Assembly (NCBI GenBank): GCA_013407085.1
Contig: JACCGJ010010473.1
Span: 1-64,000 of the forward strand
DNA length: 64,000 nt
Direction of reading: 5' to 3'
From: Atriophallophorus winterbourni
Lineage: Eukaryota > Platyhelminthes > Trematoda > Plagiorchiida > Microphallidae
Both the position numbers and the translations under genes were made by a program. How positions within the stretch are numbered: the first letter of the stretch is position 1; each line of letters starts with the position of its first letter. The notes under the pieces were generated by a model that saw only the letters and a program-made list of their open reading frames with translations, was not told where the DNA came from and did not search any database. Shown in pieces: positions 1 to 11,460 of this stretch.

Positions 1-1422
1 CACATTAATACAACGGATAGTCATATTTATATCTCACCTTAACACATCTAACATCAAAATGATAATGAAGATCAAGCCATCTGTTCATGTGAAAAAATCC
101 GAAAACATGTTCAGTGTAATCTGTATCGAAATTAACTAATCGAGCGAGTCAATATTTTCTAATAGACAGAGATACGACCTAGAACAATAGACCAACCTCT
201 GTCGGATGATGCCTTCCGAATCCATCAGACCTACTTCCAGAAAACTTTTGGTTCGCTACCCATGCTCCTCATATTTCGATATAACACGTCCACATAATAC
301 ATTAACGATACATTGAAATGGATATGTGAACCGATATTTTAAAAGTAGTAAATGGGACTAACTGAATATGTTCTACATTTCGTTGTGGTTAAACACAAGT
401 TTGTTCATTCTTGAAATTAGTTATCGATCTATGTGAAGTATACGGCCATTATCAAACAATTCATCGAATTGGATGTGGGAATGCTGTTTAAAATGGAAGC
501 CGTGTTTTGGATTTCGATTTAGACCAATCTGCAATGAGAGATCGGAGTGAATATATTATAGGAGAAAACCAACAAATATTCTCTTTCATAGTACCTCATT
601 GCTAATCCTGGAGAACGCAACGACACTAAACTGGATTCAACAATATTTCAAAATACATTTTGTTGCCATTACATATTTCCAGATGTAATAACACATGTCT
701 GTAGATTTGAAGTTGAAAGTCGTCAGTTCGACCACTTACGATCGTTTCATTATTTACGGTCTTTTTTGTCATTATGCTTCACATGTGTTGCTGATGACTC
801 CAGTTTTCCAGAAATAATTATGATTTGAATCACATTTTTTGAAAAAACATATATATGATTCGATTAATCATTCCTCCTAAAGACATTCTTTTCTCACAAG
901 CTGCTATCTTTCAACGTTTTAGAGATGTTTGAGCGTTAGAAGTCTAGTTAACAAACTCGGTAATTAAAAAATTCAGGCAATCAACAGTTTTGCGTTCTAA
1001 GATAAGTAGCGCAGGCGATTAAAACTTGGAAAAATCGTTAGAAAATTGCGTTAGTATGACATTGTTTCAATAGGTTGGTACGAACAACCTGTTCAATCTC
1101 ATGAGCTCACAACCATGTAGACAAGGGTTTGTACATATGACAATGAACAAAAATTCACATTTGCTTTTTTCCATCATACACACACATTCTATGAAGGATT
1201 TCGTTTCGTTACCCTTTATCAGGAAAGATCATTAATATCAGAATTAACATGTGCTCCAAATAGCAAAATAATAATAAACGAAAATGCGCATGTATGATCT
1301 GTAGAACATAGGTCCGATCAATGATGTTAACTCAACTACCAGACTTCTATACATATAGACATTTAGAAACATTGAAAATTAGAGAATCATTATTTTCGTC
1401 ATGTTTTCTGCTGTTCTTCCAG

Positions 1423-1449
1423 ATATTGTTGCACCTGTAACATCAACAA
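1423..1449 (+). CDS. 27-nt symmetric micro-exon (IVAPVTST module), U1
   Basis: Candidate internal exon of a micro-exon gene. The acceptor is pyrimidine-rich (ctgctgttcttccag) and the donor is a perfect gtaagt. Read in phase 1, the 27 bases give two bases, eight codons (IVAPVTST) and one base. Skipping or repeating the exon therefore never shifts frame, which is the defining property of MEG micro-exons. The same exon with the same splice sites occurs in all eight array units, and an equivalent one (ANVAEASG) sits at the matching place in copies A and B. The product would be part of a small Thr/Ser/Val-rich, probably secreted peptide; its role is unknown. The next exon in phase is 2417-2478. 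No confident first exon is visible upstream within the unit. Confidence 0.68.
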
Positions 1450-2416
1450 GTAAGTATGTCAGACAGCGTCGGATGATGTTGTACGAATAACCTATTCAAT
1501 CCATTCGAACACATGATCTTGAACTAAAGGCACACTTGCATGCATCTCCATCGACCACACACATTACACGACAGGTTTCGTGCTGTTTGCACTCATTAGA
1601 AAAGCACTGAAGGATCAGAGCCGCATGCGCTTGAAATAGATGATGGAGATTAACATAAATTGCGTTTTTATGCCGCTGTTTGATAATGATACCTGCCCAA
1701 TAAGGCATTTTGTGATAAGCCACAATTATGTAAAATGTCTTATCAATTTCCCACAACAATAATTAGTGATATTTATATATTGCACAGTAAATTACCAGCG
1801 GAAAGCATATAAAGATTTGAATAACACTATTTCACAAATGTATTAAGCGCATTGGTAATAATCTAACCTGAATCAATTCAACCACATTGAAGCATATAGC
1901 TGAATCTTTGGTGCATTTAGTCGCCACGTTGCAAACAAACAAATAATGTTTTTCTCTTAACGTTTGAGAAACCTTAACACGTTTCTCTTGAAAAGATGAA
2001 AGATTCATACAATAACCGAAGTTTGTTTCGTTGCACCGTTATATGAACTCGTGGTGCACCTCTGACTGAGACTTAGTGAGCTAACGCGTTCAAAAGTAGA
2101 GCGTGCGTGTCATCAACGTTCGTTTGTGCACTCACAACTTTATGGCAATGACATAAAAATCAACTAGTCTATGTTTAAGACCTATCCCCCATTCATAATG
2201 CTGGAAAATGTGACTGCAATCAGATAGATCGGTTGTAGGATAAACGTTTGAATCTAAAAGACAAGGGTCTTTGTCAGTAAAAGGTAATATACTAAGTGGT
2301 GGTCAACCAGCATGACTAAATTTGAATTACAGCCCAAACATTTACAACTATATTGTTTAACGTTTCGTATGGATGACCACGACCAGTTTTAAATTGTATA
2401 CCTATTTTGTATTCAG

Positions 2417-2478
2417 GTCAATACATTATTACTGATCACAGCGCCATACATTCGTCTAAAACTAACAAATGGCGATAA
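2417..2478 (+). CDS. 3' terminal exon, read-through form, U1
   Basis: The acceptor is tacctattttgtattcag, the best pyrimidine tract in the unit. Entered in phase 1 the exon reads QYIITDHSAIHS. In most units the next codon is TGA. Here the stop is replaced by TCT and the frame runs on through SKTNKWR to TAA at 2476-2478. Joined to the micro-exon at 1423 (ending in A) the bridging codon is AGT (Ser). The same acceptor, phase and frame are kept in the diverged copy at 15634, which supports real coding. Confidence 0.55.
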
Positions 2479-5400
2479 TTCGAAGTAGAATACCTTTCCG
2501 AAACGCTCAAATCTAACCGGAAGCACAGGAAGAGTTTCTAGGTTTTTGCCTCTCATCAGCTATGCGTATCTGCTGGACATTTTGCGTTTCGAACTAGTAT
2601 TTGTGTAAACGGATAGCGCAATGGTCCTGTGCTCCCAGTGAGGTTTTAGCGTTTCGATGTGGTATTCTAGTTCGAACTATCCTCGGATTGTAATGACTTT
2701 GATTCACAAATGACGCTAATGTTGATCTTTTTCGAAGAAAACGAATATAAAATCAACTAGTATGTATGAGTTTAATAACAACTAATTGCCATTGCATTAA
2801 TACCGTTTTCCAGATAGCTCCGTTCGCTATAATATAAGCCAGTCAATCTGACTAAAACTAGGATGATGTTTACTGCCCATTGTCTATATTTCCACATTGA
2901 CTTGAACAGAGATTTGAACCGTATTTGAAACTTGTTCCGCAAACGCTGAATCACGATTGAGGGATTGATATTTCACTTTTTGTCTGTGGCTGTGATCGGA
3001 ACTGTTTTCAGTAGAATCGTTCGTAGTGTATTTCGTAAAACAGATTATCAAAAGTAGACTTAAAACAAACCGTGCAGTATCGGTTTACTTAACTCTTTGA
3101 CTTACAATTCCGGTTAGATTGTGTCGTGAAAATGAATAAAATAAGCTTGCTAAAAATACGCTGCTGTTCGCGAACCATGTGTTAACTGTGAGATAGTGGT
3201 TACTAGTCTGTCACGTGTCTGAAATGCCTAAACCGTATCACGGAAATTATGAGAAATTTTTGATCGCAGATGCGACATCGATCCTAAATGATAAAAAAAT
3301 GTTTTACATGCTGAGTTTGTGAAGTTGGATTAAAAGAACAAAAACGTAGGTTGATCAGCTAGAAACATTGTTATGCATTACAAGCTCGAGGATTGTACAT
3401 TGAGCTTATAGCTGTGCATACAAAAATAAAGGCATCAATTGTAATTTTAGTAGAAGAAGAGAACTTTTGGTTTACCAATTAAACCACCGAAAACTCAAAA
3501 ATTTAGTGTCTAATGCAAATCAGACAAAATAATTTGTGTGGTATATGAACAACACATCATTTGTGTTACTCGTAAGTTCAAAAGTGTCAAGTGTCGCAAC
3601 TGCTCAACACGTGTCACGCAAAATGTGACAATTCAATAATCGTGGAGGTGATTGTGATCCTAAATATAGACAACATGCATAGCGCAGGCTAAATCTAAAG
3701 AGAATGATTAGAAACAAACGAGGGTTGGCCTGGTTTGACGCAAAACGCATGTTGATCTTAGAGCTGTGCCTACAAATAATAATGAATTCATTTAAAAGTC
3801 TATAAGAAGATGAGAACATATGGTGAGATGTAACACGAATAAAAAAAGGAACATTTAATCTTCAATACCAAGGAGACATAAATATACATCTCGGCAGATC
3901 ATTGGACGCTAACGTTATATATCTACCAATGAATCTTGCGCAGCACTCTCTTATTCAAGTCTACACATTAATACAACGGATAGTCATTTTTATATCTCAC
4001 CTAACACATCTAACATCAAAATGATAATGAAGATCAAGCCATCTGTTCATGTGAAAAAATCCGAAAACATGTTCAGTGTAATCTGTATCGAAATTAACTA
4101 ATCGAGCGAGTCAATATTTTCTAATAGACAGAGATACGACCTAGAACAATAGACCAACCTCTGTCGGATGATGCGTTCCGAATCCATCAGACCTACTTCC
4201 AGAAAACTTTGGTTCGCTACCCATGCTCCTCATATTTCGATATAACACGTCCACATAATAATTAACGACACATTGAAATGGATATGTGAACCGATATTTT
4301 AAAAGTAGTAAATGGGACGTGATGTTATTTAGTTTATTACTCGAATCTACGCAGAAAAAATACTGTTGGGAATAAAATGGATATTTTGATTTTCTTAAGG
4401 AGAGCATCCAGACTAGTTTAATCTTTATAATCGTTTCAGAGGCTGTCTCTAGGGTGAAGGTCACCAAACAAACAACAACACGAAAACACACAATTGCTTA
4501 CCATATCGAGAACGGAGGCAACGCGGTAGTGTGTCGCCAAAAAATTCTTTAGTACACCCCTGCCATCAAGCTACCATGGTGATCGACTAAATCTTCAAAA
4601 CTCACTTTTCAATCAAGTGTAATGATAGACATATTCAGAGATACTTTCACACTGTACAGTGACGTCAGAAGAAGCAGATTAAAGACTGCCTGAGAAACAA
4701 AAGCTGAAGCATAACCGTGTTAAAAATAATGCAAACAAAAACTCAGAAAACAATTCAAATAACTACAACGCCCCGGCTTTCTGGGAGTGGGATCAATATA
4801 CACTCAAAATAAATGATCTTTACATACATTGTGTATATTCTATTGCGCAGTGTATTTTGAACAAACTACCGTGTTAGGCCATTTTTACCAAAGTCCCTTC
4901 GTGCCACTTTTAAAAAAAAACTAAAACAGCTGGAAAACAAATGACCAAAACATATATTTCGTATCGCAATGTTCTTGTGCTTGTAACAATGAAAACTTTC
5001 TTCCCTACAAGAAAGCAAACATTACAGTAGGGATTGTTTAACCAGTATACCATTCCTAATCAATGATTGTTCCATGCTAAATCGTCCATTGAGAAAATAA
5101 AATGCTCTGAGTCTATCGGCGAAAGTGAAATATCGAACTTAGTGTCGGTTGACTAACTGAATATGTTCTACATTTCGTTGTGGTTAAACACAAGTTTGTT
5201 CATTCTCGAAATTAATTCTCGATCTATGTGAAGTATACGGCCATTATCAATCGATTCATCGAATTGGATGTGGGAATGCTGTTTAAAATGGAAGCAGTGT
5301 TTTGGATTTCGATTTAGACCAATCTGCAATGAGAGATCGGAGTGAATATATTATAAGAGAAAACCAACAAATATTCTCTTTCATAGTACCTCATTGCTAA

Positions 5401-6218
5401 TCCTGGAGAACGCAACGACACTAAACTGGATTCAACAATATTTCAAAATACATTTTGTTGCCATTACATATTTCCAGATGTAATAACACATGTCTGTAGA
5501 TTTGAAGTTGAAAGTCGTCAGTTCGACCACTTACGATCGTTTCATTATTTACGGTCTTTTTTGTCATTATGCTTCACATGTGTTGCTGATGACTCCAGTT
5601 TTCCAGAAATAATTATGATTTGAATCACATTTTTTGAAAAAAACATATCTATGGTTCGATTAATCATTCCTCCTAAAGACATTCTTTTCTCACAAGCTGC
5701 TATCTTTCGAGGTTTTAGAGATGTTTGAGCGTTAGAAGTCTAGTTAACAAACTCGGTAATTAAAAAATTCAGGCAATCAACAGTTTTGCGTTCTAAGATC
5801 AGTAGCGCAGGCGATTAAAACTTGGAAAAATCGTTAGAAAATTGCGTTAGTATGACATTGTTTCAATAGGTTGGTACGAACAACCTGTTCAATCTCATGA
5901 GCTCACAACCATGTAGACAAGGGTTTGTACATATGACTATGAACAAAAATTCACATTTGCTTTTTTCCATCATACACACACATTCTATGAAGGGTTTCGT
6001 TTCGTTACCCTTTATCAGGAAAGATCATTAATATCAGAATCAACATGTGCTCCAAATAGCAAAATAATAATAAACGAAAATGCGCATGTATGATCTGTAG
6101 AACATAGGTCCGATCAATGATGTTAACTCAACTCCCAGACTTCTATACATATAGACATTTAGAAACATTGAAAATTAGAGAATCATTATTTTCGTCATGT
6201 TTTCTGCTGTTTTTCCAG

Positions 6219-6245
6219 ATATTGTTGCACCTGTAACATCAACAA
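6219..6245 (+). CDS. 27-nt micro-exon (IVAPVTST), U2
   Basis: Identical in sequence to the exon at 1423, with acceptor ctgtttttccag and donor gtaagt. If the donor is ignored, the frame reads into the intron and closes after about 16 codons (TAA), so retention would give a different short basic tail. Confidence 0.68.
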
Positions 6246-7213
6246 GTAAGTATGTCAGACAGCGTCGGATGATGTTGTACGAATAACCTATTTAATCCAT
6301 TCGAACACATGATCATGAACTAAAGGCACACTTGCATGCATCTCCATCGACCACACACATTACACGACAGGTTTCGTGCTGTTTGCACTCATTAGAAAAG
6401 CACTGAAGGATCAGAGCCGCATGCGCTTGAAATAGATGATGGAGATTAACATAAATTGCGTTTTTATGCCGCTGTTTGATAATGATACCTGCCCAATAAG
6501 GCATTTTGTGATAGGCCACAATTATGTAAAATGTCTTATCAATTTTCCACAACAATAATTAGTGATATTGATATATTGCACAGTAAATTACCAGCGGAAA
6601 GCATATAAAGATTTGAATAACACTATTGCACAAATGTATTAAGCGCATTGGTAATAATCTAACCTGAATCAATTCAACCACATTGAAGCATATAGCTGAA
6701 TCGTTGGTGCATTTAGTCGCCACGTTGCAAACAAACAAATAATGTTTTTCTCTTAACGTTTGAGAAACCTTAACACGTTTCTCTTGAAAAGATGGAAGAT
6801 TCATACAATAACCGAAGTTTGTTTTGTTGCACCGTTATATGAACTCGTGGTGCACCTCTGACTGAGACTTAGTGAGCTAACGCGTTCAAAAGTAGAGCGT
6901 GGGTGTCATCAACGTTCGTTTGTGCACTCACAGCTCTATGGCAAATGACATAAAAATCAACTAGTCTATGTTTAAGACCTATCCCCCATTATTAGTGCTG
7001 ACAAATGTGACTGCAATCATATAGATCGGTTTTAGGATAAACGTTTGAATCTAAAAGACAAGGGTCTTTGTCAGTAAAAGGTAATATACTAAGTGGTGGT
7101 CAACCAGCATGACTAAATTTGAATTACAGCCCAAACATTTACAACTATATTGTTTAACGTTTCGTATGGATGACCACGACCAGTTTTAAATTGTATACCT
7201 ATTGTGTATTCAG

Positions 7214-7254
7214 GTCAATACATTATTACTGATCACAGCGCCATACTTTCGTGA
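7214..7254 (+). CDS. 3' terminal exon, U2
   Basis: Phase-1 entry after gtgtattcag. Reads QYIITDHSAILS then TGA at 7252-7254; the penultimate residue is changed relative to other units (CAT to CTT, His to Leu). About 970 bases downstream of the micro-exon at 6219. Confidence 0.55.
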
Positions 7255-7275
7255 AAAAATAACAAATGGCGATAA

Positions 7276-7473
7276 TTCGAAGTAGAATACCATTCCGAAA
7301 CGCTCAAATCTAACCGGAAGCACAGGAAAAGTTTCTAGGATTTTGCCTCTCATCAGCTATGCGTATCTGCTGGACATTTTGCGTTTCGAACTAGTATTTG
7401 TGTAAACGGATGGCGCAATGGTCCTGTGCTCCCAGTGAGGTTTTAGCGTTTCGAAGTGGTATTCTACTTCGAA
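7276..7473. repeat. 198-bp inverted-repeat element inside the unit (representative)
   Basis: The ends start with TTCGAAGTAGAATACCA and finish with its reverse complement. The two ~52-base arms (7276-7327 and 7422-7473) pair with about four fifths identity around a ~95-base centre. Every unit has it just after the terminal exon: 2479-2676, 38755-38952, 42708-42905, 47502-47698, 52289-52486, 57062-57259, 62221-62418. It looks like a small fold-back or MITE-like insertion that preceded array expansion. No target duplication could be fixed because no empty site is present. Confidence 0.7.
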
Positions 7474-8069
7474 CTATCCTCGGATTGTAATGACTTCGAT
7501 TTACAAATAGCGCTAATGTTGATCTTTTTCGAAGAAAACGAATATAAAATCAACTAGTATGTATGAGTTTAATAACAACTAATTACCTTTGCATTAATAC
7601 CGTTTTCTTGATAGCTCCGTCCGCTATAATATAAGCCAGTCAATCTGACTAAAACTAGGATGATGTTTACTGCACATTGTCTATATTTCCACATTGACTT
7701 GAACAGAGATTTGACCCGTATTTGAAACTTGTTCCGCAAACGCTGAATCACGATTGAGGGATTGATATTTCACTTTTTGTCTGTGGCTGTGATCGGAACT
7801 GTTTTCAGTAGAATCGTTCGTAGTGTATTTCGTAAAACAGATTATCAAAAGTAGACTTAAAACAAACCGTGCAGTATCGGTTTACTTAAATCTTTGGCTT
7901 ACAATCCCGGTTAGATTGTGTCGTGAAAATGAATAAAATAAGCTTGCTAAAAATAAGCTGTTGTTCGCGAACCATGTGTTAACTGTGAGATAGTGGTTAC
8001 TAGTCTGTCACTTGTCTACAATGCCTAAACCGTATCACGGAAATTATGAGAAATTTTTGATCGCGGATG

Positions 8070-8715
8070 CGACATCGATCCTAAATGATGAAAAAAGTTT
8101 TACATGCTGAGTGTGTAAAGTTGGATGAAAAGAACAAAACGTTGGTTAATCAGCTAGGAACATTCTTATGCATTACAAGCTGGAGGATTGCATATTGAGC
8201 TTATAGCTGTGCATATAAAAATAAGGGCATCAATTCTGTTTTACCAGTAAAACCACCGAAAACTTGAAATTGCAGTCATTAGTGTGAATCAGAAAAAATA
8301 AACTTCTTGGCAGCTCATTCAGGGCGAACGTTTAACTGTTATATATTAAACGTAGAATCGTGCGCAGCGCTCTCTTCATCGAGATTCAAGATTTATGAAA
8401 ACGTATCTCACAAAAACTGCACTGACATGAAAACGGTAAGAATGCCAAGCCATCTGTACATCTAAATGTTCAGCTAAAACCATCGTGTTGAAATACAAAC
8501 GGTCATGCACAAATGTTTGCGAACATATGCAAAGTAATTTGTACCAACTTTCAAGATTCCAGCGAGTTACGTTTTTGAATAGACTGAGATACGACCCAGA
8601 ACAAAGTTTCACAGTCTGTACGTTGTTGTGTACAGAAACCATCAGACCTAAAGCCATTACGCGTTTGGTTCGCGAACCGAGCTCCTTAAATTTTATTGGA
8701 ACATGTTCACTGAAC
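8070..8715 (+). other. Region upstream of the first signal-peptide exon; near-identical copy at 63333-63981
   Basis: Intergenic or 5'-flank sequence. It is almost identical to 63333-63981 and more distantly related to 16230-16933 and to the start of each array unit. A frame is open from 8485 into the exon at 8716, but nothing in it resembles a known domain, and it may be chance readthrough upstream of the start codon. A candidate promoter cannot be singled out in sequence this AT-rich. Confidence 0.5.
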
Positions 8716-8793
8716 ATGATTGTATTTCTGTGTTTTATTGCGATATTGATGTTGGCCAAAACCGAAGCTACTACAACGGAGTTTTGCAAATAA
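8716..8793 (+). CDS. Signal-peptide-like first exon, gene copy 1
   Basis: ATG opens a 25-residue frame beginning MIVFLCFIAILMLAKTE, followed by Ala/Thr-rich sequence and ending TAA. A hydrophobic core followed by a polar T-rich stretch is what a secreted MEG-type first exon looks like. A second copy at 16934 differs at five of the first 21 codons, three of them synonymous, and keeps the whole hydrophobic core, which argues for past selection on the protein. The oddity is the 3' end: no good GT donor lies where the coding frame should leave, and the frame closes in both copies. The tail resembles the 27-nt exons at 14518 and 20258, which do have a donor (gttagt), so the donor here may have been lost. 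Alternatives are a tiny intact ORF, or a membrane-anchoring last exon. Confidence 0.5.
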   Translation: MIVFLCFIAILMLAKTEATTTEFCK

Positions 8794-8955
8794 AATGTGA
8801 ACTTTCGTGATTTCATCCAACCTCTAAAATTATTAACGTTAATTTCGCGAGAAAAACACGGTGATTGTCTATGTTGAAAGAAGGGCTGAATACGTCATTA
8901 AATAATGAATATACAATTAATAATGTGTTTTTTCTTTCACATTGTTTTCTTTCCT

Positions 8956-9052
8956 CATATATATAATAATATATAATATAAATATATAATAATATGATAA
9001 TAATAATAATATAATATAATATCATATAATATATCATACTATAATATACAAA
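8956..9052. repeat. AT-only low-complexity tract
   Basis: Runs of ATA/TAT and TAATA with strong self-complementarity, about 60 bases before the acceptor of the micro-exon at 9112. A small minus-strand frame across it is only translated simple repeat. Confidence 0.85.
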
Positions 9053-9111
9053 TACCTCATTTATAACATACTAAGCCATGATTTATTGAAGCAAATTATA
9101 TTTGATTTCAG

Positions 9112-9138
9112 TACGTGAAAAGTTGAAGAAAAAATTAA
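9112..9138 (+). CDS. 27-nt micro-exon (REKLKKKL module), gene copy 1
   Basis: Acceptor atatttgatttcag, donor gtaagt, length 27, open in phase 1 as REKLKKKL. Phase 0 is open too, but phase 1 is shared with its relatives at 9741 (FEKFLMEL) and 20585 (LERLEEEL). The three have the same length, flanks and leucine spacing but different charge: basic here, acidic at 20585. The next exon in phase is the hydrophobic exon at 9244; the single final A plus its first two bases would give AAA (Lys). In gene copy 2 the corresponding stretch is deleted. Confidence 0.65.
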
Positions 9139-9243
9139 GTAAGTAACCAGATATATAAAATGTCTCTGAAAATCATAACAGATAAATATTGCATATTATT
9201 ATTTGTAGAAATTTGCGTGATTATTTTTTTCCTTTTTCTTTAG

Positions 9244-9311
9244 AATTCCTCGTAGTCATTATTCTTGTTTTTATGTTTATTTCGCGAAACAGCTTTACCG
9301 CTAAGCCATAA
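9244..9311 (+). CDS. Hydrophobic (membrane-anchor-like) terminal exon, gene copy 1
   Basis: Preceded by an excellent acceptor (ttttttcctttttctttag). Entered in phase 1 it reads FLVVIILVFMFI and then a polar tail SRNSFTAKP before TAA at 9309-9311. This is one short transmembrane segment close to the C-terminus. The diverged copy at 17099 keeps acceptor, phase and hydrophobic run; over 12 shared codons four changes are synonymous and three are mostly conservative. With exon 8716 and micro-exon 9112 this would make a very small protein with a signal peptide and a C-terminal membrane helix. Downstream micro-exons (9451, 9741) are in the same phase, so they may be alternative exons or belong to another transcript. 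Confidence 0.5.
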
Positions 9312-9450
9312 TCGTGGTTTATTCATGTACTTTGGCTGGCCCCGGCAATATTGTGTGTGTCCCATTGTCTTGCTATTGGGTGAAACGTTTAGTCGTTTTC
9401 ACTTCTGGTAATTCTTATCAATCTTTTGAATCAACTATCTTCGTCGTTAG

Positions 9451-9462
9451 ATGATAAACAAG
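9451..9462 (+). CDS. 12-nt micro-exon, gene copy 1
   Basis: Acceptor ttcgtcgttag and donor gtaagt enclose 12 bases. Phase 1 gives DKQ plus a final G, which completes GAA (Glu) with the exon at 9741. The copy at 19525 has the same length, splice sites and phase (YRQ). Confidence 0.5.
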
Positions 9463-9623
9463 GTAAGTCTGTTTTGATTACAATTGAATTGTTCTGTACG
9501 TCCATTCATCATAATCGTATTTGGTCTGACATACAAGACATGTAGCCGTAAATAAGATCGAATTTTATAACCCATGTCTGTGGGTTTGAGGTTCAAATTC
9601 GTTAATTCAACTACTCGCTACTA

Positions 9624-9690
9624 ATAATATAATAATAATATAATATATTATAATATATAATGTAATATTATAATATAAAAATACCTTATT
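9624..9690. repeat. AT-only low-complexity tract
   Basis: Repeats of TAATA/ATAAT about 60 bases before the micro-exon at 9741, in the same relative place as the tract at 8956. Confidence 0.85.
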
Positions 9691-9740
9691 TATAACTTAT
9701 TAGGCAATTATTTATTGAAGCAAATTATATTTGATTTCAG

Positions 9741-9767
9741 AATTTGAAAAATTCTTGATGGAATTAA
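9741..9767 (+). CDS. 27-nt micro-exon (FEKFLMEL module), gene copy 1
   Basis: Acceptor tttgatttcag, donor gtaagg, open in phase 1 as FEKFLMEL. Flanking intron is alignable with that of 9112 and 20585, so the three descend from one exon. About 120 bases downstream the introns of this copy and of 20585 both run into the 5' end of a LINE. Confidence 0.65.
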
Positions 9768-9884
9768 GTAAGGAACCAGATATTCAAATTGAATTCCTCC
9801 GTTTCGTTAAAATAACATTGTAATTCGCAAACAAATAAACCTGTTAGAATTGGATGTTGAAGATAAATAATATATTCGTTAACC

Positions 9885-11460
9885 CTTTTGGTTCCAAGGT
9901 TGTCAGGGCCGGGGCGGTTTTGGGGATAAGCTCACAATTTCAAAAATGCGCCAATGGCCCGCGTCTCATATAGACTGTGACAGCCAAGTCCACCTTCTGG
10001 CGTGCCCTTCATTATCTTCTGTGACCCAGCGGAAATGCTTCTACTGACACGAGTTAGGGCGAATGCGGCTGACTAAAGCCTCAAAACCAGCATGCTTCAG
10101 GTAGGTGGAGCTCGCTAGCTCGATGAGGCGATCAACCGCTTAGCGAATGGGAAGGCCAGTGGTGACGACGGAATTTGACCTGAGCTCCTCAAATGCAGTA
10201 GAGCAGCATTAACATAGGCTCTTCACCATTCAATTTGACAATGCTGGTAGGAGGTGGGTGGGAGGAGATATGTGAGACACAAATATTGTAACGCTATTTA
10301 AGAATAGGCGTGACAGAGGCGACTGCAACAATTACAGAGGGATCACTCTTCTAAATGTTGCAAGCAAGCAGATCTGGCTTCAAGTTTGAGCTGATAGAAT
10401 TCAGTCAATGTGGCCTACGCAAGGGAAGCTCAACCCTTGCCATGATCTTCTACCTGAGAAAAGTTCAAGAGAAGTGTCCGGAACAGCGTACGCCATTATA
10501 CAGTGTTTTTATTCATATAAATAAGGCATTCGACTACGTGAGCAGGCAGTGTCCTTTGAAAATGCGTGATCTGATAGGCTGCCCTCCAAGGCTGCTCAGA
10601 CTCCATGTTTCGTTCCAAACAAGCATGACAGACTCAGTACATTTTAACAGGTACAGTTCACAAGCATTTGAAATTAGCCGAGGCTTCAAACAACGGTGTG
10701 TTTTTGCTCCCACGCTTTTTAGGATTTTTTTTGGCTCTGCTTCTGAAGCACGCTTTTAAGACGAGAACAAAAGGCATTTACATAAGCACGCGAAGTGATG
10801 GTAAGCTTGTCAACCTAAACCGTTTGAGAGCACCAACCAATGTACGGGATGTGATAATCCGTGACCTGTTGTTTGACGACAATGCAGCCTTTTTTGCACA
10901 CTCCCAAGAGAACCTACAGTCGCTAACGGATTGTTTTTCATCGGCATGCAAAGACTTCGGTCTAACAATCAGCATGAGCAAGACCGAAGTCTGTGTTCAA
11001 GTCCGTGGTTCAACCATTGCGACTAACCTCTCGCTAGACACGGAGATTGATAAGCGGATTGGCAGAGCAGCTGTCGTTTTGTCCCGATTGAACTCTCGTG
11101 TTTGGGGTAACCGCAAGCTGACTTTAAAGTCAAATATGATGATATACACCGCGACCATCAAGCAGAACGCACTTGCAATACGAAGATCTTCGCAAAAGAG
11201 ATATGAAATCTCTTGACATCAAACGCGCAAGCTGAGAAAAACTTGCACTTGACCGCTCACTTTCGAAGTATTGTGTAAATCGTCGTCTGCAAACCGAGGA
11301 GAAGCAAATACAGCTATTGTCTGTTGAACGCAGATCACTCCGCCGGTGTGCAAGTGATACAATAAAACAGAGTTCCTAATAACGTTGCAAGCGCTGCGGA
11401 AGAGATTGTTTCTCCCGAATCGGTATGTTTAGTAATTGGAACAGCTGAAAAACATGAAAT
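9885..11460 (+). mobile_element. LINE copy 1, internally deleted
   Basis: Starts with the same 5' sequence as the fuller copy at 20728 (TTAACCC...GGTTCCAAGGTTGTCA). It then jumps near 10115 straight into the reverse-transcriptase region, so the endonuclease and about 2 kb are missing. The coding remains are at 10110-11410. The sequence past 11460 is shared with 24760 onward and 29230 onward, so the true 3' end cannot be placed from these copies. Confidence 0.8.
10110..11410 (+). pseudogene. Decayed LINE reverse transcriptase, copy 1
   Basis: Recognisable blocks in order: DTNI.TLFKNRRDRGDCNNYRG (10270-10340); SQCGLRKGSSTLAMIFYLRKVQEKC (10400-10480); FIHINKAFDYVSR (10510-10550), matching the usual F.D..KAFD palm motif; and FKQRCVFAPTLF (10690-10730). 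A frameshift follows near 10740. The next block is VRDVIIRDLLFDDNAAFFAH; its FDDN (10872-10883) replaces the catalytic F-A-D-D. The fingers/palm frame ends by 11216, and a C-terminal CxxC zinc-finger remnant (CKRCGRDC) lies at 11386. Stops, frameshifts and the mutated active site mean it is dead. The family is the widespread non-LTR endonuclease-reverse transcriptase type found in many invertebrates. Confidence 0.85.

Larger units (their letters stand above)
1..3529 (+). repeat. Tandem unit U1 (partial, short form) of the ~4.8 kb array
   Basis: Left-truncated copy of the unit that is repeated from 35.0 to 63.6 kb. It matches 40226-43757 (U4) almost base for base and shares with U4 a missing internal segment of about 830 bases; the junction is near 357. 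The full unit has that segment (for example 4319-5150) bounded by GAC on both sides, so the deletion probably used this 3-base microhomology. The unit holds micro-exon 1423-1449, terminal exon 2417-2478 and an inverted-repeat pair at 2479-2676. Apart from these exons it looks like intron or spacer; small ORFs on either strand are present only because the copies are young. Confidence 0.9.
3530..8301 (+). repeat. Tandem unit U2 (full length)
   Basis: Full unit of about 4.8 kb. In order: an array-specific ~330-base block (3530-3870) that looks like an old diverged duplicate of the block before it (3183-3520); a stretch related to the region upstream of the signal-peptide exon at 8716 (3880-4260); the ~830-base segment missing from U1/U4 (4319-5150); intron-like sequence; micro-exon 6219-6245; terminal exon 7214-7254; an inverted-repeat pair 7276-7473; and a 3' spacer. 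The 5' part matches U5 and the 3' part runs into the gene copy at 8.3 kb, so the unit is a junction between the array and diverged sequence. Confidence 0.9.

Noticed and set aside
2331..2364. AG-flanked segment ttacag...gtatgg before the terminal exon.
   Set aside because: 34 nt, not a multiple of three, and the acceptor is missing in the diverged copy at 15540.
3524..3571. Possible exon before gtaagt at 3572: 48 nt open in phase 1, or a 27-nt start exon from ATG 3545.
   Set aside because: The acceptor has almost no pyrimidine tract, the ATG version leaves in phase 0, and the block is absent from the diverged gene copies. Kept as a weak candidate first exon only.
4439..4458. Candidate exon after cgtttcag at 4431-4438 ending at gtcacc.
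   Set aside because: 20 nt, not symmetric, and poor donor.
4141..4491. Minus-strand frame with a leader-like N-terminus (MCFRVVVCLVTFTLETAS...).
   Set aside because: A small indel in the A/C-rich stretch changes the N-terminal frame in U5 and U6, and the region is deleted from U1 and U4, so it is not conserved coding.
5161..5226. Plus-strand hydrophobic start MFYISLWLNTSLFILEI as a possible first exon of the array unit.
   Set aside because: Only weak donors (gtttgt, gtgaag) are available, and the hydrophobic run is interrupted; not convincing as a signal peptide.
6313..6804. Minus-strand frames of about 80 codons after the micro-exon (MLWKIDKTFYII... and MNLPSFQEKRV...), repeated in the array units.
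   Set aside because: They are similar only because the units are nearly identical everywhere. The diverged copies lack them, U5 and U8 have changed frames, and there is no domain, leader or splice context.
8813..9037. 74-codon minus-strand frame with a run of Ile/Tyr.
   Set aside because: Translation of the AT simple repeat.
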